A stretch of 64,000 bases of DNA, from the NCBI GenBank assembly GCA_049999765.1, contig JBNGIQ010009470.1:82251-146250 (forward strand), given 5' to 3'. This document shows, one piece after another, positions 1 through 10,763 of the stretch. Position numbers and translations under genes: made by a program. A model generated the notes under the pieces. It worked only from the letters and a program-made list of their open reading frames with translations, ran no database searches and had not been told where the DNA came from. Origin of the DNA: Phaeoceros laevis (Eukaryota; Anthocerotophyta; Anthocerotopsida; Notothyladales). Each line of letters starts with the position of its first letter. The stretch's first letter is position 1.

Positions 1-50
1 GCCCTTCCCTCTATATCACAGAGTTGGGATCCCGGGCTGCCACAACAAAA

Positions 51-177
51 CTCTCCATCTAAAGTGGAAAACGGGCCAGTGCGGACCCATAGGATTTTCC
101 TACCTTTTCTCCCTCCACCTAAAGTGCAAAACGGGCTAGTGCGGACCCCATAGGATTTTCCTACCTTTTCTCCCTCC
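51..177. repeat. Tandem repeat, about 62-bp unit
   Basis: Two adjacent imperfect copies begin near 51 and 111. Both contain the core CTAAAGTGGAAAACGGGC (or a close variant), followed by AGTGCGGACC, ATAGGATTTTCCTACC and a pyrimidine-rich tail. A third, shorter copy without the tail lies at 360-400. No coding potential is seen. The copies look like repeat-derived sequence at the edge of a repeat-rich block. Confidence 0.75.
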
Positions 178-232
178 TATTTTGCACTAGGTTGCGTGCG
201 AGCTACACTATGTCAACTTTGTCCCTTTGGGG

Positions 233-300
233 ACATTCAAGTGGTAAAGAACCTCGCCCTTCAAAGGGGTGGCTAGGGTTCAATATCCACTTAGGGCAGT
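233..300 (+). repeat. Possible tRNA-derived SINE head
   Basis: AAGTGGTAAAGAACCTCGCC at 239-258 resembles a tRNA A box region, and GGTTCAATATCC at 277-288 resembles a B box (GGTTCRANNCC) with one extra base. The spacing of about 35 bp between them is typical of RNA polymerase III promoters in tRNA-derived SINEs. No complete cloverleaf can be folded, so this is not called as a tRNA gene. A chance match is possible. Confidence 0.3.
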
Positions 301-1472
301 GTGCTCTATCAATTGGTTTTCAGAAAACCCAAATCTACAGTGAAATCTATAGAACAAAACCCTCCATCTAAAGTGGAAAATGGGCGAGTGCGGACCCATA
401 CTTTTATACCCTCTTACAGGGATTTCAAGGTGGTCAATTTGGTATAACTTTTAGTGCATTTGCTATAGGGAACACCATGAGTCATGCTGGAAACACGTGG
501 CTCTACGGTAACAGGGAGCGCAATCGGCCTAGTTGATCCTTTAGGGATTAATACAAAACTTATACCGTTACATAGAGGTGAACTCTATCCAACCGTGTAT
601 GTTGTAGGAGTGAAAAAATATCACAACTTAAAGTAAAATAAGTTACAGCTTGAGATTTACCCCTCAAGAATGTAAGAAAATCTTGGAGCGCTAGTAAAAA
701 TTGCAAATAAGCATTCAACGTAAAACTACGAGCTACAGCTACATCTCGACATATCCCNNNNNNNNNNNNNNNNNNNNNNNNNNNNNNNNNNNNNNNNNNN
801 NNNNNNNNNNNNNNNNNNNNNNNNNNNNNNNNNNNNNNNNNNNNNNNNNNNNNNNNNAAAAAAATTACAGGCATCATATGTTGAGTTCAATATAAATTTA
901 TGAGCAAATTTTCACCTTTACTTTTAGGTGGAGGAGGAGGCGGCGAGGGCGCTAACACAGTGCCGTGGGTGCTTGTGATGCCCTCCAAAAGATCCATGTT
1001 CTTCAGAAGGTCATGAATGTTCTATTAAAGCAGCTGGGTAGATATGTATGTCATCCACGGAGATGAAGTCCGTTAGAATTTCAACAATGTCTTTCGCTAA
1101 AAACTTAGCTAAATCAACTTCAGTTTTGCGATCCATTTTCAGAGTGGCAAGAGTGATTGAGAGAGGAGCGCAATCTTTTTGTGATGAGTGGTCGCAAATA
1201 AGCACATTCATATTTATAATGCTGTTATTTTAGAGAGCATTTTTATCACCAAGGGCCAAGGAGTTGAAAGCTGCAAGCTTGCACTTCCTGTTGTCCAAGG
1301 CCAAAGGAGGAACACTCATCGTATTGCTTTTAATAGCAAAAGTGATTGATGGGGTTCATTGCTTTGATTTTTTTGTTGCGTGAAGATATGTCATGCATGT
1401 TCAATTATCTTAACGAGCTCTTTCAAGATTATATCTCATTTTTGTTCACTTACTTTGCGAAATACATCCACG
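301..1472. other. Non-coding, repeat-like stretch with assembly gap
   Basis: No supported gene. It holds a third copy of the upstream tandem repeat (360-400) and a 100-base N gap (758-857). The only open frames are short and match no family I recognise. Confidence 0.6.
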
Positions 1473-2135
1473 TCACAAGAAATCCTTAGGCTCAGAGCTT
1501 AAGGGACTTGTAAGTGACGGCGTACTTGATTCCCTAGTGGAGTTTACTAGTACATAGATGCTGCTTCTTATTAACAATAAATCTATTATACGATTAATTC
1601 CTGGATGTCCAGATGAAGGGCTGTCATGTGCCTCTTTCAACAATGCTTGTCGAATATGTAAAAGGGGATGCACATAAAGCTTACCTTCAAACCATGACAG
1701 CCCATCCCGTTCCTACCATACAGTGCTCCCTTCCTGCATCTCCTTGCATGCTTGTTTAGCATCCACATCTACCAGCAACGCAGCACATATGTCTGTTAGC
1801 CATTTTTCATGGACAGCCAACATGGCCTCAAGCAAATTAAGTTGCACTCTACTCAGGGCATCAGCTACCTGATTGTGTTTGCCCTGTACGTACTGGGTTA
1901 CAAATCTAAACTGCTGGAAGAATTCCAGACACCTCGCTTGCTTCATGGACAACATCGGTTGTGTTTGCAAAAAAGTTAATGGACTGTGGTCAGTTTGCAT
2001 CAAACTGAACACCTTCAAGGAAACACCTCCAATGCTTCAATGCCAGCACATGTGCTAAGGTCTCTTTCTCAGATGTACTCCAATTGAGCTCGGCACCTTT
2101 GAGTTTTCGTGAAAAGTACGGTCCCCATGAGCTCA
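1473..2135 (-). mobile_element. Ty3/Gypsy retrotransposon fragment (RNase H and integrase zinc finger), degenerate
   Basis: Read on the minus strand, about 2135 down to 2017 gives the Gypsy RNase H signature [20 protein letters not shown] and then [19 protein letters not shown] frame change follows, then [13 protein letters not shown] and YVQGKHNQVADALSRV, which end the RNase H domain. Further on, 1673-1473 reads KEAHDSPSSGHPGINR, the H2C2-type zinc finger that opens the integrase. The domain order (RT/RNase H then integrase) is that of Ty3/Gypsy. The frameshifts, the missing reverse transcriptase body and the missing integrase core show a dead fragment. No LTRs were found. Confidence 0.85.
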
Positions 2136-3734
2136 AAAATATCCTTTTGCCTCGACACATCGATCGGCCAGAATTTTGTTTTTATTTTCCACTTCCACAC
2201 TCAAGTCAAATATTTGTTCGTTGACTTAAAACTTCACATTATCACTCATAAGAAGCATTTAGGCAACACTTGCTATACTAGTTCACACCCTATGGGCAAA
2301 AGCCCTGACGAGTTTGTACAAGAACAAACAAAGTGGAGGAGCTTTGGCTGGCTAAAGTAATTATTTTGCTAATCGTGGATCAACGGAGGGTTAAAAAAAA
2401 TGAATCAATCCCCACGACTTTGAGCCAAAGCTAAAAAAAAGAAGAATGAATGAATGAACAAAACTAAGAGGTAGTAACAAGTTCTATAAAGAGAATTAGA
2501 CTAGGAACTTTAGTCGGGTAACTTAGAATGTAAGAGGTGTGTGTGTGTATGAGATTATTTGAGGAGGTTGACACAGTCCCATAGAGGGTCCCTCCCTTGC
2601 CCACATATTAAGAGGTAGTCACAAGCCCTATAAAAGCGTTAAGATTGATTTACTTAAGACATTACTTTAGGATAGTAACTTTATATNNNNNNNNNNTAGA
2701 GGAGAAGAAGAAAAAGAACTTTATTAGAGAGGATTGCCATTACTGAATGTATGTGGAATCTAGCGTTCAGAGCACTAGGGAGCCTAAGTAGGGATTAGGA
2801 AGGTGCCCAAGGAAGGCTAGTGTTTAGAAATTGGGCCCACTCAGGTGCGCAGCTTTTGAATTGGATTGTACTCTTCGTGACTTGAGTGAAAAGCAATATT
2901 CTGAGCAACCTTGTGAGGAAAAGCAATATTCTGAGCAACCTTGTGAGGATGATATGACTCTATTATAAGTGTGCATGATATAAGGAGGATGATACGAGTC
3001 CATAATTAGTCTTGCATTGCATGACGATTCTCTTATGAGTTTGGTGCATTTGCTAACCCAGGGTCTGCATTACACTACACTAGCTGATGCGCATTTGCTA
3101 ACGCGGGGTCTAGCTGATGCAAAGTCTGTTGCGCTACTGCTTTTAGGAGGTAGATTTGCACACCACCTGTTTCTAAGGAAGTCAATTTGCGCGCCTCGTC
3201 GAGGATTTGAAACACACTTGAAGTCACATCAGAGGCAAAACTGAATCCAGGTCTACCGCAGCGAAAACTGCAAAACTGTGGCATGTACATAAGATGTCAT
3301 TGTGGGAATGGCTGGTCTCGAGGGATTGTGACCGAGGTAATAATTTCTAGTATTAATATTTGAAAAGGGCGTCCAATCAAGTAATAACTAATTAGAATTA
3401 AGCACGCAACACCTGAAGAACACGAAGTTCTATCCTAGGCAGTGCATGCCAAACTACAGCCATTGCTGGTAAAAGAATATGAATGGGAAATCTTGTCCTA
3501 GATAAATGTATGAAGACCAATCAGCCGCTACACTATTGCAAGGACGCTAAATTCCTTTCGAGAGCTAGGTTACCGGATTTGGGAACACGAAAAACGCTTT
3601 TGGTTGCACCCTTCATAAGGTTCCTATACTTCGATTCACACCACGCTTTGATGATGAACGATTCACGAAACAAATGGTCCTACTTTACCTGGGACCAAGT
3701 TAGAAAATCACCGGCGACAATTTCTTGGTCGAAC
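2136..3734. other. Intergenic, repeat-like; no gene seen
   Basis: Contains a 10-base N gap (2687-2696), a short (GT)n run near 2539 and imperfectly repeated AAGAGGTAGT blocks near 2468 and 2609. TTTGCTAAC-type blocks are duplicated near 3051 and 3091. No open frame matches a known family. It lies downstream of the CHY-RING gene's stop codon and probably includes its 3' UTR. Confidence 0.5.
2889..2948. repeat. Perfect 30-bp tandem duplication
   Basis: The 30-bp unit AAAAGCAATATTCTGAGCAA plus CCTTGTGAGG occurs twice in direct succession (2889-2918 and 2919-2948) without mismatch. This suggests a recent duplication. No function is evident. Confidence 0.9.
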
Positions 3735-6082
3735 CTATCGTCGCTCCGATGATGAGCCCGTCCTGCCTCTCACTTGGCGGGTGTTGTATGAGCTACACCC
3801 GGGGCACTTCAAACCAACTATATGGAAAATAACGTCGCTCTGGGCACTACAGTCATTGCACAAAATTCGGACCTGCACCACAAGACAGCCATCGTTGCCG
3901 ATCAAAGGTCCCACAATTTTTACAGAGGACAACCCCGCTAATAAGGGCACCAACTACACTTTCCAGTACCTGCTTGTTTTGGTACGTCACAGGCATTGGG
4001 GTTGCTGCTACCTGGGGCAACATGGCAACGAGTCAACACTAAAACCCATCACGACTGCAAAATGATGCTCCATCCGACAGTGTAAAAGATGCAGAAAAAC
4101 AAACCTCGCGATCACGCTCCTCCCAAAAAGCTGACATGTCCTTCAAAGTAGATTTGGAGCAGATGGGGCAGGAAAACCTGTCAAGACCTTATAAGAATGA
4201 TCTCAAACAACCACTGAATGTGTTTGACCCAGCAAAATTACTTAGATAGGACAGATGGTTCAGATGGTCAGATGACTTACTGGTTGTGCGAGTGCATCTC
4301 ATCTAAGCAGGTCTCGTGCATTGTATGGCCACACTTCATCACGGTGATTGGCTTCATTGAGTCGAAGAGATACTGCCCATCAAACCACATCATTTAAGAG
4401 ATGGTATTGCACAGGAACACATGGAAACCTCGAACCAGCTACCCCTGCACGTGAACCAGATTTGATTGAAATTATCCACCAACCTCAAAGCACACGGGAC
4501 AGTTGTGATGCATTGCATTCTCAACGCACGGATGACCTTGCTCAAGAGTCTTTGAGTAGCAGCAACCTGAAGCAGCAGTTTAGTGAATGAAGTGTTCTGC
4601 TCTATAATCACAGTCACATTAACAATAGAGGATTGCAGAACTATGTCAGGCATATTGTTTTTCATAGGCGCTCAGCAAGCATCAGAATTCATTGCTGACA
4701 GCATGAGCCTGCTTGATACAGTGCTTCTGCTCTTCCTATTCGAAAACATCATTTGCAAGCTGAGCTGGGCTGGGTACAATTCCAGGTAAGGTGTGCAACC
4801 TATTCATAAGTATTAGACCCGCAGAAGATGCAAAAGTCCAAGAAGGGGACAACACATACCACATCGGTCACAGTGGAAGAAGTTGTGCTTGCCCCCAACC
4901 CTGTGGAAAAAGGCCGTCATGGTCAACAGACACACAATAACCAATAATCAAAGCAGTGTAGCCCTAGCTGGAACTCAGGACTGAAACAGAAAGAGTGATA
5001 CCTGCAGATACCACAAGAGTCGCAATGAAATTGACCCTTCGAATTCTGAAGAACCAGTGCATGAATATCAGCATTCTAAAGGGTCAGCGGCTGTCATGAC
5101 AGATTCTAAAGGAAATGTCAATCATAAACGATAATAAGGAATCATTGAGAAAATATTGCTGTTCATATAAACAAGGGCAAGTCATACTGACATCGTCATC
5201 AAAGAATTTACACTTGCCGCAGAAGTACTTTCCCATGCACACACCACACTTCTCACAGACCTGTTGCACCTGGACAAGGGGAAACAGAGCCAGCGTCAGT
5301 TCCCTTAACTTGGAAGCAACGTATGTACTGTGATCTTGCCATGCAATTATGCCTGGATACTTTAAACCAGAAAGGGTGTTGGTTTGAGGATTACTTTCTG
5401 TTCTGTGTTGCAGAGTGAACAAATCACCTGAGAGTACAAAGTAGACGGATTGCATCGGTTAAATTACATTCTCAAGTAGCAAAACTTAGAGAATGCACTC
5501 TTGTGCACTCAAAACACAAACGAGGGCAACATGATCGATCGGGCAGTACACTACCGTTTCAACTTCGTGGCGGGGCATGTCATGCTTCTTCCAAGATTCT
5601 AGTCGGTAAGCATTCTGTGGCAATTGCGCATCCCAAAAGCCCATCAGACCCTGTATGGGAGGACGTCATCACAGGGTCCAAGGGGTAACACAATGAGCAT
5701 GAATATTTTACCTTGACTTCATTGTGACAGTGCCGACAATCATAAACTTCATTGCAACACGGTGCCCTAATGCGGCATCTCCGTCTGTAGTGGGCACAAC
5801 TGACCACAACAATGTTTTGCACCGACGCCAGTTAGTTGCTATGTACGACAAGGAAGCACAAGATACTACACAGAAACGCACAAAACATCAGTGGATTGCA
5901 TACGTGCCCCCGGCAAGCAGAACGCACCCATGTTTCTTGAGCCCTACATCTAAAGCCACAGATTCATCCTGAGACTCCACAATCGTAAAGTCAGAAGCTT
6001 CGTCGCGGTCTCCCTTACGACCTGAATCGCTGGAAGTCAGCAGGGGTACAAGAAGTTCATCCTGTCGGCAAAAGAGATGCAT
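3735..6082 (-). CDS. CHY/CTCHY/RING zinc-finger E3 ubiquitin ligase (RCHY1/MIEL1 family)
   Basis: Exons on the minus strand, in order: 6061-5928 (or unspliced from an ATG at 6082), 5799-5712, 5614-5555, 5427-5395, 5269-5192, 5045-5002, 4900-4860, 4566-4484, 4372-4281, 4177-4105, 4011-3970, 3872-3735 (stop). All junctions are GT-AG and phase-consistent. Conceptual order: CHY finger ([23 protein letters not shown]), CTCHY finger ([33 protein letters not shown]), RING ([26 protein letters not shown]) and a C-terminal zinc ribbon ([19 protein letters not shown]). This is the complete RCHY1/MIEL1 architecture. No hemerythrin domain is visible, which argues against BRUTUS-type proteins. The family transfers ubiquitin to targets such as MYB transcription factors in plants. 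About 300 residues are visible. The first exon is the uncertain part: 6061-5928 has no in-frame ATG, so the start is either ATG 6082 or an exon further upstream. Confidence 0.9.
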
Positions 6083-7929
6083 TAGGGGAATTGGTTGTGA
6101 CGCAGCTGCGGCACCTAGGTCTTGCAAATCGCCTAACCATAGACAACGCAGAGGCACAGAGCACAAGTTGCAGGTCATAACAGTCCAAATTTTACAGCAC
6201 CGCATATCAGGCCTGCATAAACACTACGAAGAGACAATGCTTAAGATAAATGGGGCAGACAATGCAGCGCGAGCAAGATGGCAACGCCGCTTCCTTCCCT
6301 GGACAGGCAATGGTTGGCAGATCCTAAGGAAGGATTTAGCACCTGCACTGCACGTGAGTGGAGCATCGTGTGCTCAATGCTGTGCTGAATAGCAGCTCCC
6401 CGAAATTCGCTGTTCTGCAGAAATGAAGACGCTAGACCGTCCCGTCCTGCTATTGCCACCGCCATCCTGAGTTGCAGCCAAGGTAGAGACTGTGTTGCAG
6501 CACGGCCGCAAAAATAGGTCCGGCCCTCGCTCGCCTGTGCTGACACAATGAGGCACGCAAAACAGCTCCCAGTCATTTCACAAGCGAGAAACAGGCCTGT
6601 GAAGAACAGTTCCCAACGCTGCCTAGCCACGACAATCAAAACCGAGCGGGACGAGGCATGGCAGCCGTTATTCAAGCAGCAAATCACTTTCCCCTGCATC
6701 GCAAGGACTTGATCCCGCCTAACACACAGCACCAAGCCCAAAGTACAACCATGTACTCCTCCGACTGCACAAACGGCATAGCAAGGCTCTCCTCGTTACC
6801 TGCAGTCTCCCCTTGGCCTGCCTCCAAATTCTCACTCCCTAGGCATGCTCCGCTGCTGGCGCAACCTCTGCCACATTCGTCGGAGGAGCTCTAGTCCCCT
6901 CCAGCTCCCCGGGATATCCGACAGCCTCGGCAATGAGCAACTCGATGCAGACGGATGCCCAAGCCGAGATCCAGCAAACACCAGGAGGCCTGCACAAGCG
7001 AGCCGCCGGACAGAGTGCGTCGCAAGCACTCCGAAGTCAAAAACAGTGAACGGCTCCAGCGGGAGAGTGAGCGCTGTGGGGACGGCGCTCCCCNNNNNNN
7101 NNNNNNNNNNNNNNNNNNNNNNNNNNNNNNNNNNNNNNNNNNNNNNNNNNNNNNNNNNNNNNNNNNNNNNNNNNNNNNNNNNNNNNNNNNNNNCCTCCTA
7201 TACCGATTCCAATTATCTAATTATCTAAAACACGTCTCGTCTCTGCAACCTTTCATTTTGTTTGCAGCGTGGCCATTGGACTCTCGACCCCGAGCACGAT
7301 AGGTACAGTTTAATAAACCCCCGACGGCTTCTTCACCGGTCGTGGCGCTGCGAACTGGTGACCCTATCCGTTCAAACATGAATGGAGTCTAGCTGGCTTT
7401 GAGCTGCAACCAGGCTTGAGCATTTTGGAGTCCGGGACCTACTAGTCGAGGCCGCCATTCCATTCGGTGGTTATTGTCGCCCAGACCGAGGAGATTCTTG
7501 TCGTACGTAGGTCCCCTTGCGTAAGTAAAAGCTTCTCTATCGCACTGCGGACAAACCCTTTTTCAAATTCTTCGGAATCACGAAGGAACGCGGAAGAAGA
7601 AAGTCCGTACCAAGCACCCCACCCCCATACACGACTCATCCAAACGGAATCAAACCTGTTTGCTATGCTTGATTTTATTCACGTTATTCGCCGACTTTTG
7701 TTTACTTTTTGGGGTTTCAACTTTTCGTACTGACAAGTTGCATTCATAAGCGGAACACAACTAGTCGTTAGTCTCGTCATTTGATACTAGACAACCTGAT
7801 CTGCGCTGATCAGAGCAAGGTGCCCTCAGAATATGGCATCCTCGTGATCGAATCTATTGACATGCGGAACAATCTTCCTGCCTGGATCTTGCGAACGAGA
7901 TCTACCAAGCTTGCTTGCACATAATTGCC
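6083..7929. other. Intergenic; probable 5' region of the CHY-RING gene, with N gap
   Basis: Contains a 100-base N gap (7094-7193). The missing first exon and promoter of the CHY-RING gene should lie here, but I could not fix them. The open frames between 6241 and 7300 show no known domain. 7195-7740 also carries no recognisable gene. Confidence 0.45.
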
Positions 7930-9608
7930 TTTCAGGATGATGTCTGTCCCCCACCACAAATGTATGCATGGTTCCCTCACAGTCCGTCTACCAGCTCTGA
8001 CCAGGCTTCTTCCAGGCTGCTGTTTCCATTCTCATTGCCTGGAAATTCTGGCCTCCTCCTGCAAGTTAGCAAACGCGTACATGTTTGACATCGAGATCAA
8101 TGCCGCAGGATCATTCTTCTCCAGTTGCACTGCCTGCTTGAAAGCTTGTCTTCCAAGTTCCAAATTACCCCATTTCCGACAAGCGCCCAACACGCATTTC
8201 CACACCACACCATCGGGTTGGTCACCTGTTGCACAGCCCAACTCCTGCACATGCTTGCAGAAGGCACACATATGTCATAAGATACCCTCTTGTTGCATGG
8301 TGGCATAAAGTTTGAGGGCTTCTTGACCGAGCCCATGCTGAGCATACCAGAGAGCATGGAATTCCACGTCCCCACGTATTGGTAGGCAAACTGTCAAACA
8401 CCTTACGAGCATCTTCTAGACTCCTGCATTTTTCATACATGTTAACACATGCTTGCAGGAGGCATACAGATGTAACAGCATCAGGTTGAGTGCTGCCCTC
8501 CTGTTGCAGAGCCTCATACAAAGTAAAGATTTCTTTACAGAGCGCTTGCTGGACATATTCTAGTATAGCATTCCACGTCAGAAAACTTTTGCTCGGCAGA
8601 TTGTCAAACACTGTGTGGGAGTCCTGCAAGCTCCCGCACTTTGCATGCATGTCCACAAAACAGCGTCCTTTCCTGAATCTTCGCAGGAAGCTGTCTGCCC
8701 TGCTGCAGAGCTCCAATCTTAGCACATGGTTGAAGGAAGGCACAGATATGTAACACCATCAGCTGACGTTATGCCTTCCTATTGCATACCCGAGTAAAGA
8801 GTGAGGGCTTCTTGCCAAGCCCATCTGTGTATATCCTGTAATCATGGTGTTCCAGTTCACCACATCTTTAACTAGCAGAGTGTCAAACACTTCACGAGCA
8901 TCCTCCAAACTTCCACGGGTTGCGTACATGTCCACTAAACAATTGCCACCAACAACATGAGCTTGCAACCTTCTCTACATGGAGCTGCTTTCCCTGATAG
9001 AGAGCTCCAGTGCTCGAACAGGCTTGTAAAAGGCATAAAAAAGTTACATGATTTGTTTGAGTGATTCCCTCTTGCAGCATCCTTCTTTACAGAGCAAGTG
9101 ATTCTTCACCGAGCGCACGCTGTGCATATCCTGCAATAATTGCAATCCACGTTACCACATCTCTCCTTGGCAGATTGTCAATCATGCTGCGAGCGTCCTC
9201 CAAGCTTCTGCAATTCAAGTACTTGTCCACCAAGCAGGTCCCAATAACTAGATCAGATTTAAGTCCTTTCTCTCGAATATGTGCATAAAGCTGCTTCCCC
9301 TGATTAGAGGGGATTCTAAAGGTTCGGTGTGGAAACCTTGCAAAAGACCTGTGTTGCTTCCTTCGGATGATCTGATTGGCCAAGAATGCATTGGACTCGC
9401 ACACATTGATGACAGCAAGGGCATGAACACGGCTTCCAAGGACCAGATCCTCCTGTGCAATATATCTCTTGAGGACACCATAAAAGGCAGGCTTGTCAAC
9501 GTAAGATCCCCGCTGCACCAGTTGGTCCAACGCTTTAACCGCTTCAGATAGTCCTCTGACCATCGTTTGCCCAGACGACCTGTAAATCCCCTTCATACCC
9601 TGACACAC
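7930..9608 (-). pseudogene. Degenerate PLS-class PPR gene
   Basis: Minus-strand frames read in succession match the neighbouring intact PPR protein: DQLVQRGSYVDKPAFYGVLK near 9500, then SLEDARSMIDNLPRRDVVTW, GNCLVDMYATRGSLEDAREV, WKCVLGACRKWGNLELGRQA, and finally the E-domain stretch AAWKKPGQSW followed by a stop and MHTFVVGDRHHP near 7950. Between these matches there are several frameshifts, at least one internal deletion that removes several repeats (after LANQII) and a TAG stop inside the E domain. The order of blocks is conserved, so this is one decayed gene. It lies head to head with the intact paralogue, about 1.15 kb away, consistent with an inverted local duplication followed by decay of one copy. 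Confidence 0.85.
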
Positions 9609-10763
9609 ATGACTGGCAGAGCAAGAAAAATCAGAGAACTCCCTAGCTCACCACATCCAAAAACCTTCCACAGAGATATATTCTCGATATCTCCTGAGAG
9701 TAGTTTACCACGTCGAAACCTCATGGTCTCATAGTAGAACGAGGCTTGTATGATGCTCTTAAAACTCCAGACGCTCGTCTTGATCCGTCGTTCCCCACCT
9801 ACCCCCACGATGTTGTGAGCCGAGACAAAGGGGAACCCCTCCATGATTGTGTCTGGAAAGTACCGCATACCTCGTGTGCAATTGCTGCTTTGCAAGTATC
9901 ACAGGCGTAGCCTTGTCAAAATTCGTCGTTTCAGTACCCGCCACATCGCAGGAAGGCAACGAGCTGGAGTGGAATTGGATTTCAGCAGCTCCCTGACGAC
10001 ATGAGAGAGTAGTAGTACACATGATTCCGGGTCATAGAAGGTATGGCTAAAACGAAGTGGGAAGCAGCGAAAGATGTGGTCGTTGCCGGTGCTGTCTGTG
10101 GGCGAGAGATGCAGGCATGCACGCTGACCCTGATCTAAAAACGCTTCGCTGCACGACGGGAGTCTTGAAAGTTTCACTGACTGTGTTCCTCTCCCAAAGT
10201 TGCAAATCGCCACTCCCGTGTGCTCCTCAGAGAATCAAATGTTGCCTCTGTTCGGCGTTGAATTGCAGTGTGGACGGCTTCTATGATTCTTCATGATTGA
10301 GTTGACTGTCTGTCATCTGCTACTCTTGAAGCCACAAGTGGTAACAATTGGTGCCCAGCCCCTGCATACAAAGCTGCCTCAAGTACGGAGTATGGAGTCC
10401 AATCAACGGGCCGCACTTGTGTTTCCCGTCTGGGAACCAGCCAAGCCAATGGGCCTAGAGCAATGTGGGACATTCTCACCTTGTATTGAAGACAACCATA
10501 CCACAGCAGCAACGATGGACTCTACTGAACCCTGGGGATCCAACTATCCCAGTTATGACAGTCGTCACTCGCAGCTCAGGGACCTGCTTATGTATAGGTG
10601 GCCTTCAGTGGAAGCAAATAGATGGGAGCTGTTGTGGATAACAGTGATGTCGGATCCTTTTGGATGGTGGGACAACAGGCTGAACAAGGTATCACCTAGC
10701 GATCGTTATCTTGCACGTTCACTGAAATCGACAAGGGCAGGTGTTGATGAGGCATTTTCATGA
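9609..10763. other. Region between divergent PPR gene and PPR pseudogene
   Basis: No recognisable coding family. The open frames here are short and lack PPR motifs. It presumably holds the promoter and 5' UTR of the intact PPR gene and the former promoter of the pseudogene. Confidence 0.5.

Noticed and set aside
233-300. A functional tRNA gene
   Set aside because: Box-like motifs are present, but no acceptor or anticodon stem can be formed. Reported only as a possible SINE head.
6241-6741. 166-codon minus-strand frame upstream of the CHY-RING gene
   Set aside because: No recognisable domain, no in-frame link to the next exon, and it is overlapped by other frames. Probably untranslated or intronic.
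7330-7390. TGGTGACCC-type sequence that resembles a retrotransposon primer-binding site after an LTR
   Set aside because: No paired LTR, no TG...CA boundaries and no gag frame could be found. The neighbouring N gap prevents a decision.
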